From Owenia fusiformis (Eukaryota > Annelida > Polychaeta > Sabellida > Oweniidae): a stretch of DNA of 60,000 nucleotides. The notes under the pieces were generated by a model. It did no database searches and was not told the DNA's origin. It saw nothing but the letters and a program-made list of their open reading frames with translations. Shown piece by piece: positions 10,169 to 22,400 of this stretch (its first letter is position 1; the number at the start of each line of letters is the position of its first letter). The stretch is from assembly GCA_903813345.2 (NCBI GenBank), contig CAIIXF020000002.1, positions 25,064,455-25,124,454 of the forward strand, in the 5' to 3' direction. The translations under genes were made by a program, and so were the position numbers.

Positions 10169-12733
10169 TTATTATTATTTTTCTTCTTATTCTTCCTCCT
10201 TACAAGATTTCTCACCAACTAGAAGAGCTTACTTTAAGCTGCTTACATGATTAACTAGGGAATGTATCTGGGATGATGGGAAATTAGGTCAAATTTTTAT
10301 CTAGGTCAAAGGTCAAGAACTAGGTCAAATCCAGTACTTTGTCACTTTTTCCCATTATCTCGGTCGTCCCTCAATATTTTTGATCCTGGTTTTTTTCATT
10401 GTGTTCCTCATAAAAAAGTAGAAAACCTATGGTCGATTTAGTTTTTTGGTATCTCAAACCGATTTCGAGATATCAGTGTCCGAAAACGAGGTCCAAAACA
10501 AATTTCACCGAATCCAATGTCGAGGATATCAGTCTTATAGGAAATTTTCTCAGGATTCAGAATCTGAAAACCAAATTTCGATCTGACTTCCGGTTCAGAA
10601 GTTATGGCGTTTTGAAAATTCAAAAATCGCTAAATTTGGTGCCCCATGTTAATTCAATGGGAAAAAAATATTTTTTTGAAGTGTAAAATACGAGATATAG
10701 ACTAAGCACAGCTAAACATAATGGAAGCCCATAAAAGAAAGGGACCACAAGACCTTCTTTTCATAAAAATTTGGACACCAAAATGCCTAGGTCAAAATCT
10801 AGGTCAAATTTAAAGTTTTAACTTATTTTTGCGATTCTGACACTACACTTTAATGATTTGTTTCCAAATTTTGTAGACAGGTAGCGAAGAGTGTGCTAAT
10901 AGTGTTAGCCTTTTGCCGTCAGAAAGTATTGTGACCCACTTTTGAGATATGGTGTCCGAAAAGTAGGTCAAAATAAAAAGTTCTCCAAATTCAACGTATG
11001 AGTTATGAATTAAGAGTAGAATTTTCTCAGAAATCCGAATCTGCAAACCAAATTTCGATCCGACTTCCGGTTTGGAAGTTATGGCGTGTCCAAAAAGTAG
11101 GTCAAAATAAAAAAATTCCAAATTCAAGTATATGTTATGAATTAGGGGTAGAATTTTGTCAGGATTCAGAATCTGAAAACCAAATTTCGATCTGACTTCC
11201 GGTTCAGAAGTTATGGCGTTTTGAAAATTCAAAAATCGCTAAATTTGGTGCCCCATGTTAATTCAATGGGAAAAAATATTTTTTTGAAGTGTAAAATACG
11301 AGATATAGACTAAGCACAGCTAAACATAATGGAAGCCCATAAAAGAAAGGGACCACAAGACTTTCTTTTCATAAACATTTGGACACCAAAATGCCTAGGT
11401 CAAAATCTAGGTCAAATTCAAAGTTTTTCCTTAATTTTGCGATTCTGACACTACAGGTTATTTATATTCTTCGAAAATTTGTATACATGTAGCCAAGAGT
11501 GTGCTAATAGTGTTAGCCTTTTGCCGTCAGAAAGTATTTTGACCCACTTTTGAGATATGGTGTCCGAAAAGTAGGTCAAACTAAAAAGTTCTCCAAATTT
11601 AACGTATGAGTTATGAATTAAGGGTAGAATTTTCTCAGGAATCCAAATCTGCAAACCAAATTTAAATCCGACTTTTGGTTTGGAATTTATGTCGTTTTGA
11701 TAGCTCAAAAATCGCTAAATTTGGTGCCCCATGTTATGTCAATGGAAAAAAAAGATTTTTTTGAAGTGTAAAATACAAGATATAGTTTGAGTACAGCTTA
11801 ATATAATGAAAGCTATTAAAGAAGGGGACCTCAAAGGCTACTTAGCTCCAAAATTTGGACAAAATTTGGTCAAAATCTAGGTCAAATTTATAGTTATCCC
11901 TTATTTTTGCGATTCTGACACTATATTTAAATGATTTGCTTTAAAATGTTGTATACAGGTAGCAAAGAGTATGCTAATAGTGTTAGCGTTTTGCCGTCAG
12001 AAAGTATTTTGACCCACTTTTGAGATATGGTGTCCAAAAAGTAGGCCAAAGTAAAAAGTTTTCCAAATTTAACGTATGAGTTATGAATTAAGGGTAGAAT
12101 TTTCTCAGAAATCTAGATCTGCAAACCAAATTTCGGTCCGACTACTTGTTCTGAAGTTATGGCGTTTTGAGATCTCAAAAATCGCTAAATTTGGTGCCCC
12201 ATGTTAAATCAATGGGACCGAATAATTTTTTGAAGTGTAAAAATACGAGATAAAGAATGAGTACAGCTAAACATAATGAAAGCCCATAGAAGAAGGGGAC
12301 CTCAAAAGCTACTTTCCTTCAAAGTTTGGACACCAAAATACCTAGTTCAAAATCTAGGTAAAATTCATAGTTTTTTTTATCTTGCGATTCTGACACTACA
12401 CTTCAATGATATTCTCCGAAATTTTGTATACTTGTAGCAAAGAGTGTGCTAATAATGTAACATTTTGCCGTCAATAAGTTTTTTGACCCACTTTTGAGAT
12501 ATGGTGTCCGAAATGTAGGTCAAAATAAAAAAATCTCCAATTTTAAAGTATGAGTTATGAATTAGGGGTAGAATTTCCTCAGGAATCCGGATCTGAAATT
12601 AAAATTGCAATCCGACCCCCGGTTTAGATTCTACGCCATTTTGAAGTTTGAAATTCGCACTTGCCAGTATTCACGATGCAGATTGATCAAATATACTTTC
12701 AAAAATTCCTGCATACCCTACTTTACCTCTCTA

Positions 12734-12960
12734 CCTACTCAGCTACTTATTTGACTACTTACTCAATTACTTAATTAGTTATTACTTACTTAGCAACTTA
12801 CTCAGCTACTAACTCAGGTACTTACTCAGCTACTTACTCAGCTACTTACTCAGCTACCTACTCAGCTTTTTACTCAGTTACTTACTCAGCTACTAACTCA
12901 ACTCCTACTAAGGTACTTACTCAGCTAATTACTCAGTTACTTACTCAGCTCTTTACTGAT
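12734..12960. repeat. 12-bp minisatellite (TACTCAGCTACT-type), copy 2
   Basis: A near duplicate of the block at 8165-8385 with a few unit-level differences. The preceding sequence keeps about 80 bp (near 12530-12615) that is missing at 8057. The break there falls at GTTTTAGATTC, so the upstream copy carries a deletion. Confidence 0.9.
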
Positions 12961-12989
12961 CTATCTAGGTCAAATAAATCTGGAGTCTT

Positions 12990-13020
12990 AAATTGAACTT
13001 GTTCAATTTCACAAATCTAG
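12990..13020 (+). other. Helitron-like 3' hairpin plus CTAG, copy 5, at the array edge
   Basis: Hairpin at 12990-13009 and CTAG at 13017-13020. Unlike the other four copies, what follows (TTATACTATGTAATAACTAG) is not satellite, so this CTAG is the right boundary of the whole array. A boundary exactly at CTAG|T is what a Helitron insertion predicts. Confidence 0.5.
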
Positions 13021-13844
13021 TTATACTATGTAATAACTAGTTTTATCCTCGCGAAAGAAACGAAATCCCATTCAATTTAGAAAAGGGAAAGGCCTTTATT
13101 TCCTCAAAAATCGTTTAATAGTGGGCAATGTCTAATCTGCTACGGCGACCGCGCGCTTGTATTTCTACGGACAATAGCAATCCTAAAGCCGCCTTAACAT
13201 TGCCATAGTCATATACAATAGCAGTCACGTATTCTACGGCTGCAGTTTATAATCAACTATCATTTCTTTGTTGTGTTCTAAAGCTTAAGGGTGCAAAACC
13301 AAGATGGATGACAAATGGACACCAGATCGAATAGGTACAAAAATACACCACTGTTCTGCTGATAACGTGCGTGGTAATTACTGTAATACCAGATCATCGT
13401 GGTTTGGTGGTACGGCAACGCCGCATATTAGATATCGGATGTATATAATTAGCCATGCACCGGTAAACCTAACTTCCCACTTAAAAACTAGCGTAAGGAG
13501 GGCATTATCGACAACGATGAAAAATACAAACGCATGAAGTAATTTTTCTCAGAGATGATAATATTTACTCTATTGATTAGAGATGTAAAGATTATCATTA
13601 CAGCGCTCAAAGTATGTTTGCACTCCTAACAAAGAAAATATGTCCTACTCTAATTAATAAATCATATGAAGAGTGAACAGAACAACCGAGTCGCAAGGAA
13701 GAATTTTGTACAGATTTTGTATTCATGGAGCTGAGATTATCGTACTCTTTTTTCGATCTAAAAAGGATGTGGCGAAAATGGTAGTGATAAAGGTTCAGAT
13801 ATTAAATCCCAAAGTTCTCATAATACTATTCTAGTAACAAACAA

Positions 13845-14160
13845 AAATGAAAAGGCCCTCCGTTAAAGCTTTAATGGTTTTGAACCCATATTCTATGATT
13901 ACTCTGCAGTCCTTTCACTTTTACTTCTTATGTTCCAACACTTCAGCAATAAATTATTTTACTCTTATATGACCTTTATCTTTTATAAAAAACACAATAT
14001 ACGCTCCGCGTCACATTGTTATAATATGTATGTATATCAATTGAATGGAACAATAAACTTAAACTTAACTTAACTTAACTAACTTTCTAATGAACATGGA
14101 TTCTACCAATACTACCTCAAATGAATCTACTTGTTGAAATGTATTTTTCACTCTCCTTAT
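13845..14160. repeat. Dispersed repeat related to 49770-50095
   Basis: Both loci share AAAGGCC...TTAAAGCTTTAA-like sequence, GAACCCATATTCT, and later ATTCTACCAATACTACC and GAATCTACTTGTTGA-like stretches. This copy is interrupted by about 200 bp holding the (TTAAC)n microsatellite. The family is unclassified. Confidence 0.5.
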
Positions 14161-14285
14161 GTTTTTATCACAATTCCAAGAGCAAGGATCTTGAAGCGAA
14201 TTCTCTTGCCTTTCCAGGAATGCAGGCTATGTCCTTTAACCAAGTGGATCAACGGAAAATTCTCAATTTAGTGACCATCTTTTGA

Positions 14286-14305
14286 TGACGTCACACAATG
14301 GCGGC
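14286..14305 (+). promoter_or_regulatory. CRE palindrome next to ATGGCGGC
   Basis: TGACGTCA (14286-14293), the full CREB/ATF palindrome, is followed five bases later by ATGGCGGC, the core of the YY1 promoter motif. The pair is common in TATA-less animal promoters. A second TGACGTCA lies at 14632-14639. No gene downstream is recognised; the ATG opens only a 17-codon frame. Confidence 0.25.
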
Positions 14306-15046
14306 GTTTTCTTCTGCGTTCAATTTTCTTTTAGTTTTGATAAATGAATAGTCATTATATTATGATAACGGGACATAGCCATGCCACTCAAAACCAGGAA
14401 TAGGAAAATGAGGATCTGAAATTCGAACTCACACGATTACATCGTCAGGGATTTTTGCTTCTCTTTCTTTTAGACAGGTAAAAAGCAGGTATTTTATGCT
14501 AGAATTGTGACTCTTATGGCACGTTGCAAAAAAGGTCACACGCGTGTGTTTTTACAGTGTCGCATTTATGTTTAATGGCATTAATCTTTACTTCTCTTGA
14601 TAATGGTAGACGGAAGCGGCGTCTCATATTTTGACGTCATATAGTTTAAAGAATCTGTCGACAGTGACCTTTTTGCTCCTTTTTTGTTACTTTTAACTTT
14701 TTGGAAGAATATAAAACAAACAAAAAAATACGATACCAATTTTAAATAAATCATATATGATTTTGTAAGCAAATGTATGTGTTTTCTGTTGTATGTCGAA
14801 AAGTGAAGGACAAAATGTTTTCAAAATTCATTAAAATAGGCCTATATTAAAGCCATTCACCTATTTTCAAAAATAGCAATACATAATGTTCTTTTCACCC
14901 AAAGTATCAAATCTTTCGTGTTTTATGATGCTCCTAACCCTTTGTTGATTCCCAGCCCCTTGCTGATATGTCTACGATATCAGAGTTATTCATCCTGGAC
15001 ATTTTGAGGTATAGAGGGTAGTGTAGAGGACGAAAGAATTACCATA

Positions 15047-16100
15047 CAGGGTGTTCCAAAAGTAATAGGACTGGTGCTGGCATTTTGTTCAATAAGCACT
15101 AATCGTCTCCAAAATTTTACATAATGTACTTTCATGTATCGTTACTAAGACTGCACAGTTTGGACAAAATATATGAAAATCTGGTAGAGTTATGGTTGCT
15201 ATAGTAACATGACATCACAATACCCGGGGCAACATTCCAAGCAAAAAGTTACAGAGACATTAAGCCTTTTGTACATCTCATATCATTTTGTACATGCTAT
15301 ATCATAGTTGAAATGCCACAACTTGTGGGAATTACATTTGTTTTACATCATTTGATATTCCTACTTTGAAAATTGGCTCCTCCTTCGTCAGTACAAGAGT
15401 AGTACTCTGTATCCATGACCCAAACGCATGAGTGAACCCATTTGGGGACATGTCATGCAGGGTCGATTGAACAATTTGGAGAAGGTCATTCTCATCTTTA
15501 AAGGTCTTACAGCACTGATTGGCATTCCATTCTTAATATAAGTAATAAAAATTAGATATTGCATGATCAGAAGAGTATGGTGCATGGTTTTAGACCTCAA
15601 GACCTAGCTCCTCTTTAGCTGCATGGTCTTTAATGGTGACCTGGGGGCAGGCGCGCTACCAAGGTAGATGACTGGCTTCAGATTGGGTCTTTTCAAACAC
15701 CCAACCGTGAATTGTTCAGATTGTTATACATAGTGATATTTCAGGAAATTGAATAAATGTTATTATCATTATGAAATTATACTTGAATCTGAGTTGTATA
15801 GCAACACCTTTACAACAAAGCAACTAATAAAGAAATGTTGTATTATAATAGGTGAATAAGATATTTTCTTCAGTAATACAAAAAATGTTGGATATCATAT
15901 TTTCGAGAAAAAAGTTGCCCCGGGTATTGGGATGTCATGTTACTATAGTAACCATAACTCTAACCGTATTTCATAATTTTTTCCGAAACCTTATAATTTA
16001 GGTTGCAATACTTCAAAGTTCAATTTGTGCAAATATGAAGATACTCAGTGCAAAAGTGACAAAATGCCAGCACCAGTCCTGTTACTTTTGGCACACCCTG
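15047..16100. mobile_element. Decayed mariner-like element with long inverted repeats
   Basis: The ends CAGGGTGTTCCAAAAGTAAT (left) and the reverse complement of the right (CAGGGTGTGCCAAAAGTAAC) are flanked by TA. Inverted similarity continues inward: a block with CCCGGG near 15222 and a CTATAGTAAC block match their inverted partners near 15920-15955. At 1054 bp the element is slightly short for mariner. TA duplication and the CAGGGTG end fit Tc1/mariner. It holds a transposase remnant on the minus strand. Confidence 0.85.
15338..15690 (-). pseudogene. Mariner transposase C-terminal remnant
   Basis: Minus-strand translation gives AAKEELGLEV, a stop, then NHAPYSSDHAISNFYY. That matches the mariner pattern WEVL.HAPYSPDLA.SDFHLF around the third catalytic Asp. 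After another frame break it reads FKDENDLLQIVQSTL and HAFGSWIQ, like the C-terminal helix region. The third catalytic Asp is Asn here (SNF). With stops and frameshifts it cannot be functional. Confidence 0.6.
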
Positions 16101-18324
16101 TATGTGCACATTTTCTCAAAACGTCACATTCTGTCATGTTAAAAAGCGAAAATGTGTAACAATACATGCGCGACCTTGTGTCTTGTGTCTATGAACCTAT
16201 CGCACATCTGAAAGGATGTATTTATTGACCTAGTGACTGGTTTAGTAACTCAATCTAGGGTGAAATGGGGCCTAATAACTTGATAAGCCACTTGAATTTT
16301 CACCTACGTCTACGTGCAACGTCATGAAGCATCTAAAAAGAGAAACACACAAATAAACAAAAGCTGACACCGATACAAAAATCGATAGAAACATTATTTT
16401 GCAATAAACAGCGACTGTTAATTTGCGCACTTTGTTCTTAGCTAAGCTCATTAATGAAACGGTTGTTGCTTAATGCAGATTTCTTAAACGTGGAATAAAT
16501 AGCAAATATTGCTCATTGTATTAATTAATGTGGCCATTATATCAAAGGATGCCCTTTAAGGATACGTCAATAAATCCTTTTACACTATTACTTTTAAATC
16601 AATCAAGTTTCCATTTGGTTAATCTGAAACTACCTCAAGATCGAGTCAGCCATTATGACACAGATTATGAAGTATTTTCACCTTTATATTCTCATAGAGG
16701 GCAGTTCCGTGTCGAGTAATTTTAGTCCAGTGTAATAAGTGTCGTGTTTTAAGCAAATCTTGTTTTACTTCCAATGACGTTCAAATCATTATATCTGCAG
16801 CTTCTTTAGCTATATCGTCGAAATTCAAAATAAATGGAACCGATCAGAGACCAACGGCCAATACCTACTCTTGATAAACAAGGGGCTTCATAAATCCTAT
16901 GAGGTTTGTTTTTAAGATTTTTAAAGCATTCTATAACTATCTATCTCCGACTGAAGCAAATCAAATCATTACTCCGTAGTGGAACTAATACTAACGCATG
17001 AGTAGCTTAATGAGACATATCACTATACAATAAAAACATGATCATGAGATAAGATATTGATACAAAAATGAAGGAACTATGTACACCAAGTTCAAATCAG
17101 AAGCTTGGATGAATTCTCCAAACTGATAAATATCCAATTTTAGTTTTCCTTGTGAAAAACGACCTTCATCCAATCTACAAAATTGGACTAAAACAGAAAC
17201 TAATCAAACATATTGGTAAATTATATAAATTGAACCATCGGATATAGAGGGATCAATACTGATGCTACGGGTTCTTAATCGTAGATCTAGACTTTTTGGT
17301 TGACGAGTTGATCAAACTGTTCTGCTTGCAATCATTGTCATCAGACGCCTTCTCTCTCTGGGAATAAAATGTGTAGAACAGTGATTGAGCATTGCCTCGG
17401 ATCAAGCACAGATAATATAAATTAATTTGGATTTTCATTTTATCTGAGATTTTATTTCAATAAAAATTGTAACTTTTCCTTTGAGTGTAACATATCTTCA
17501 AGATTGCACACTCCCAAGGAATGTAATAGGATTGATATACAGGGTGTTCCGTATTAAATGAGAGGAATTTAGTTTCTCAATCTTAGCGGGAATACGGCAT
17601 TGACCTACTTTTGTTTATCGTGAGACGTGTTTGATTCGTTTCCACTTTTTGGATTGTGTTGCAATGACTTTTTGGTATAACTCGTTTGAAGAAATTACTT
17701 AAAGCTCAATATATATTAGTTCCAAAGTCGGCGTCGATATTTTATTTACTCATATTTTCAAATTAGTTCCGCTACTGAAAAATGCATTTTGAATTTTTCA
17801 GTCGGATTAAAATAGGTCATTAAAGTTAATAGCGTTTGACAAATCTTAAAGTCTCTACTGCCCAATATTAATAATACCATTTCTTAACAATAAAATTTGC
17901 ATCAGGTAAATTATAAATGCTAAGATGTAAATTCTAAATGCATAGATGTAATAATTTTTATCAACTGTCTATTTTTCAGGACAATATCATGGCTCATGTT
18001 AATATTTCGAAAATGTTTAGGTTTGTCACATTGGTGGAGATGCATGTATTCAAGAGGGATCTTCGTTTTAACATTTTCGGATGTTTTTGGGGTGCATACT
18101 CAGCATAATACTCTTATATGAAAGTGGATTGATATATAATGTTGTCGTTGTTGTTGTACCTTATTCGGATACTCATCGCGTCTTTCTGCCTCCTAGAAAT
18201 ATGCCTCAGTAAAAAATGCTAGCTACCTCCTAGAGGTATGCAACCAATGCATGAGAGTATTGAATTTGTTTTCAAATCATCACAATTCTGCCAGTTCATT
18301 GTCATTAGTCAGCAATGATTTGAC
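16101..18324. other. Unrecognised non-coding stretch
   Basis: No gene is recognised. A lone transposon-type end, TATACAGGGTGTTCCGTATT, occurs at 17538-17557 without a visible partner. The frame at 16528-16719 shows no domain. Confidence 0.5.
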
Positions 18325-18329
18325 CTTGC

Positions 18330-18839
18330 CACTGGTGATTCACTCGATTACGCTGAAGAAATGTCGGAACATCCAAGATACGATTTTTCTTTTTCCCTTA
18401 TTTCACGCGTTGTAGGCAGAATCCCCACGACGTTTTTTCTCACAAACGTATATCAGTATCATATGTTATAGGAAATGTACATGTTTGCGAAAAATAGCTC
18501 AGAATACAACAGAATCGTCGATTTAATTCGTCACCTAAGTTACATAAACGGTTTGGGTGAAAGGTGCAGATCTTAACCGTTTTTCGAAAAACCGTTTATG
18601 TAACTTGAGTGAGTAATTAAATCGACGATTCTGTTGTAATCTGAACTATTTGTTCGCAAATATTGTACATTTTCTTAAGCAAATGATACTGATACACGTT
18701 TGTATTAAAAATGTCATGGGAATTCTGCCTACAACGGGTGAAATAAGGAAAAAAGAAAAATCGTACCTTCGATGTTCCGACATTTTGTTACCAAAATGAA
18801 CCGTTTTGGTAACCAGCGTAATCGAGTAGATCACCAGTG
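18330..18839. mobile_element. Foldback element, 510 bp, 5-bp target duplication
   Basis: Two arms of about 250 bp form a near-complete palindrome centred near 18585. The termini are CACTGGTGAT and its complement. CTTGC occurs on both sides (18325-18329 and 18840-18844). The right arm carries an extra small hairpin (TTACCAAAATG...AACCGTTTTGGTAA). There is no coding sequence. A 5-bp duplication with a CAC terminus is the pattern of Transib-type elements, although the rest of the terminus does not match their heptamer. Confidence 0.8.
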
Positions 18840-19059
18840 CTTGCGTTGAAATCATGTTATTGATGAGTATAAAGCAGGAATCTCAGTAAAAATATATGCA
18901 CTCTTATCACTATAATTTAGTAATTAAAAAGTTCCATTTATAGATAGGATCTATAATATATTCCGTATAGTAAGTCTTCGGTTCAACTCATAAGCAATCC
19001 CCTTGACAATTCATAAGGTCATTTCTCATTTTACAATAATATCACCTAAACGTCTGAAT

Positions 19060-19467
19060 CACGCGGTCCTAACTTCGACCGTTAATTTGAATTTTTGACC
19101 TACCGGATGTTTGAAAATCAAGGATTACGAGTCTCACACTGCACCGTTTTTCTTCAAACTTGTTCCATTTAAAGCATAACACAAATCCCTTTCTGATGGT
19201 ACATTATTCTCCTCAACAGAGTCCCTACTTCCAGCGTCATTTTGGTCCCCAGCTGTAAGAAGGCCTTCTAACAGCTGGGGACCAAAACGCTGCTAGAACG
19301 AGAGACCCTTTACAATAAAATAATGCACCGACAGAAAGGCAATTTTGTTCTCATTTTAATGGTATGAGTTTGAAGAAAAACGGTGCAGTATGAGACTCGC
19401 AGTCCTTGATTTTCAAGCACCTGGTAGGTCAAAAATTCAAATTAACGGTCGAAGTTAGGACCGCGTG
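19060..19467. mobile_element. Foldback element, 408 bp, 5-bp target duplication
   Basis: The arms start CACGCGGTCCTAACTTCGAC and extend to a centre near 19265 (CAGCTGTAAGAAGGCC). TGAAT flanks both ends (19055-19059 and 19468-19472). Like the neighbour at 18330 it begins CAC and has a 5-bp duplication, but the arm sequences are unrelated. No coding sequence. Confidence 0.82.
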
Positions 19468-19472
19468 TGAAT

Positions 19473-22400
19473 AAACGTATATATAATTTGTGTCAATGCT
19501 AGCGCTCTCCTTCGGGAGAAAATGGGATATTTTTCATGTGACTACTTAACTGCGGCCTCAACTTAACCTACAAACCTAGCAAGTACTTGATCGTAGCAAC
19601 ATATAAGTTTACTTAGTATTGTATTGGGGATATAACATGATGATGTAAGTTTAATTAACAGGTATTCAGTGAGAGTGCACAGTGTAGTGAGTTCAAAGCC
19701 AATCTTCCAATTTCAATTAACACTGTGACCGAATACACCATATTCTTCAGGCACTCGATTCTATCAGATTCAGAGCAATACTTGACACAGATAATTAATT
19801 TGTTGATCCCATACCCCTTGATCAAACCAACTTCGCAAACAAGAGATAATTGAAAATCGCCAGCACTGAATTAAGCACGTGGGTTTGACGTATTCAGAAT
19901 TAATACCTTTTAATTAGTGCAAACCATGACTGGTGTTTTCTTTCGATTTGTCAATTACTTGTGAGTTTATGGAACGAAATTGGATTCTGATTCTAAAGTT
20001 CAATAGGTGGACAGAAATGAAACCAAGCATCTTTGGAATAGTCTCAGACCAAATTCGATCTACTATCGGAAAAGGGAGATATGTTTTTGATATTAGATTT
20101 TGATTTAATTTTAGCGTATATTCTCTCGTTCCAACTGAAAAAAGGTTATGGAAACCCATTATGTTATATCCTTTCAACGCTGCCATTCCAGTAATCGTAT
20201 ATTATAACACGGCGTCTACTTTAAATGTCAAAGTATTTTCAGAAAGGATTCAAATGAACTGTCATTTCTTCTTTCATTACAAATTACTTTAACCTCCAAA
20301 TGCAAAATAATTCAATGAAGAACAATGTGTTTTCTTTGTGCATGTATTCTTTAGCCATACGCAGATGAGACACTTTTACTAATCCGTATATTCTCAAATT
20401 TTTTCAAACATCTTGCCAACAAGTATGAGTCAGGTTTTGCCATATTACAACGTAACATTAATTCACAATGTTTTAAGACCTGACCCATAAGGCATTTAAC
20501 CTAAGCTTGGGGGAAATGTAGAATGTCACTCGACTTTTTGGTGATTTTGAAGTCATGTCTGCACTTCACAGTTCAAAATAAACTTCTGTAGTAATTTGAC
20601 ACCACCTTCTGATTTACCTCACTGACCGTTTATTGTTTCACAAAACATACTCTCTCAAAATCAGGAAATACATGTAGGGTGAAGAGCAGGGAAATTTTGT
20701 AGGGAGTTTCAGTCTTTAAAAATCATGCGCTCTTGATCAAAGAGCAAAACTTGCCGCTTAAATTTATAGTGCTCTCTAAAATCAAGAGATTGTGTTCAAT
20801 GTCAGAAAACCTGGCAAATAGTTTTGCTAAATATACTGCTAAAATTCGAACTTCTTAACTATAATTCAGTAAAAAGTTGGATTATGCTTTGGGAATTCAG
20901 GAGGGTTGGTTAAATTTCAGGAAATCTGGCAGATAGATATAGACCTGCTAAAGATACTGCTAAAGAGCTATTTAGGTGAACAAATCAGTGGCAAGTTTTC
21001 TTACACACTTTGGATTTTAAGAAGTAAGTAAAATATATCAAGTAATTTGACAAATTGACCTGGATGTTTAACGGGTAAGCTTGCATAACTAATGGAGTCC
21101 AAAAATTGTCTTAGTAGGTCAGCTTTAATCATCAACCATCGTTAATTATTTAGCGCATCGACAAAAGCGTATCGTGCCAGATTGAGATTGCTACGGAAGC
21201 ATGTGAAATACAAAATGAAAAAGATTGTTTCAGCTCTTTTTTATAGCGTATTGATTGATTTCATGACACCTTCAATTTGTTCATAGATTCAATGTCATCA
21301 AACGACAGACGATTGATTCAAATCTGGAAAATATATGTAGATTCGATATTTGAACTTTGGTCTTTTTCTTCATTCGAGTTTTCTCTAGAGAACCACTGTT
21401 TAATTCCCTTTCAGACTATTGCAATAAATCAACAATTTATGAGTTGTTTTAATATTTTTGATTGTACTGGGGCAGAATAACATTTTATTTCAAAAGAATT
21501 ATTCATAAGCTGGATTTGGGCGTTCGTGGTTTGCTCCACTAACCAAGCCCACGTTAACCAATGGGTAAAAAAGACTTGGTAAGGTTTCATTAGCAAACTT
21601 ATAAGGATTCCTTATGGATTTTGAAGTGCTTATGGATTGTTAAGATATCAGGGATATATTTCAAATATTTATTTCTGTTGAGGGATGTTCTTCTGCAACT
21701 GGCACAACTGAATATCGTAATATCTTTCTTTTAAATTTTGAAACCACATACCTTTTAGTTTCATATTTTTGGTGTTCGTATTTTGAATATAAAATACTGG
21801 TCCAACATAATCAGTGCAACAAAACTTTATTTGGATGAACACAAATCAGTACGTTAATCAGTACGTTGTACTAAACCCAACAGTGGTAAAATGTAACCTG
21901 AAACCCTTAAAATGTGTATATCCTGCTAGAAAATTCATAAAAAAATATAATAGAAACCACAAGACATTCCTTTATTCAGGATCCTTATTCAAAAGTCATG
22001 ATTATTTTCAATCAACAATGATTTGTACGTATTGAAGTAAGAATACAATGTATGTATGTATGTGTGTGTGGAATTCGTAATTCCACGATGCAAATGGTAA
22101 TTCATATCAAGACGCTTGTTCATCGGCAGATATTTATGGAATTGCTCAATGCATATAACCTTACCGTTAAGAGTTATTCCAATTTATTTGATGGCTTTAA
22201 GAAAAAGTACTTCCGGCCATTCAACAGGGAATACAATGACGGCATTTCATAACATTTTCTTTTACTAATGACTTGTTCAACGTTCAGTCCTCTGGGATCA
22301 ATTTGCAATTATTTTAACATAGACACTGATCATCTCTCACATCACTTTTTCGATCGTACAGAGATATCTGAAGATTTAATTTGCTCAATCTGATGAACAC

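Larger units (their letters stand above)
6236..13020. repeat. 475-bp satellite array, right block
   Basis: The landmark GACCCACTTTTGAGATATGG recurs near 6929, 7537, 8011, 9199, 9807, 10933, 11541, 12011 and 12485. Spacings are about 474, 608, or 1126-1188 bp. The 608-bp spacing (6929-7537, 9199-9807, 10933-11541) reflects the same internal partial duplication of about 133 bp, starting at GCGTGTCC, in three places. Near-identical blocks include 10549-10750 with 11160-11361, and 7537-8460 with 12011-13020. The array ends abruptly at CTAG (13017-13020). Confidence 0.93.
13021..15046. other. Unrecognised non-coding stretch
   Basis: I see no gene of convincing length. The 77-codon frame at 13304-13537 has no recognisable domain. 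The region contains a dispersed repeat (13845-14160), a (TTAAC)n run at 14053-14082, and a promoter-like motif pair at 14286-14305. Confidence 0.5.

Noticed and set aside
975-11708. Short frames in the satellite block on both strands (for example 10843-11232 minus, 129 codons)
   Set aside because: They correspond to the same monomer positions in different units, are interrupted in most copies and encode no recognisable domain.
14410-14460. Possible tRNA or tRNA-derived SINE on the minus strand (GAGTTCGAATTTC B-box-like)
   Set aside because: No matching acceptor stem, A box or anticodon arm could be found at the right distance.
17538-17557. Start of another CAGGGTG-ended mariner
   Set aside because: No inverted partner was found within several kilobases, so it may be a solo end or chance.
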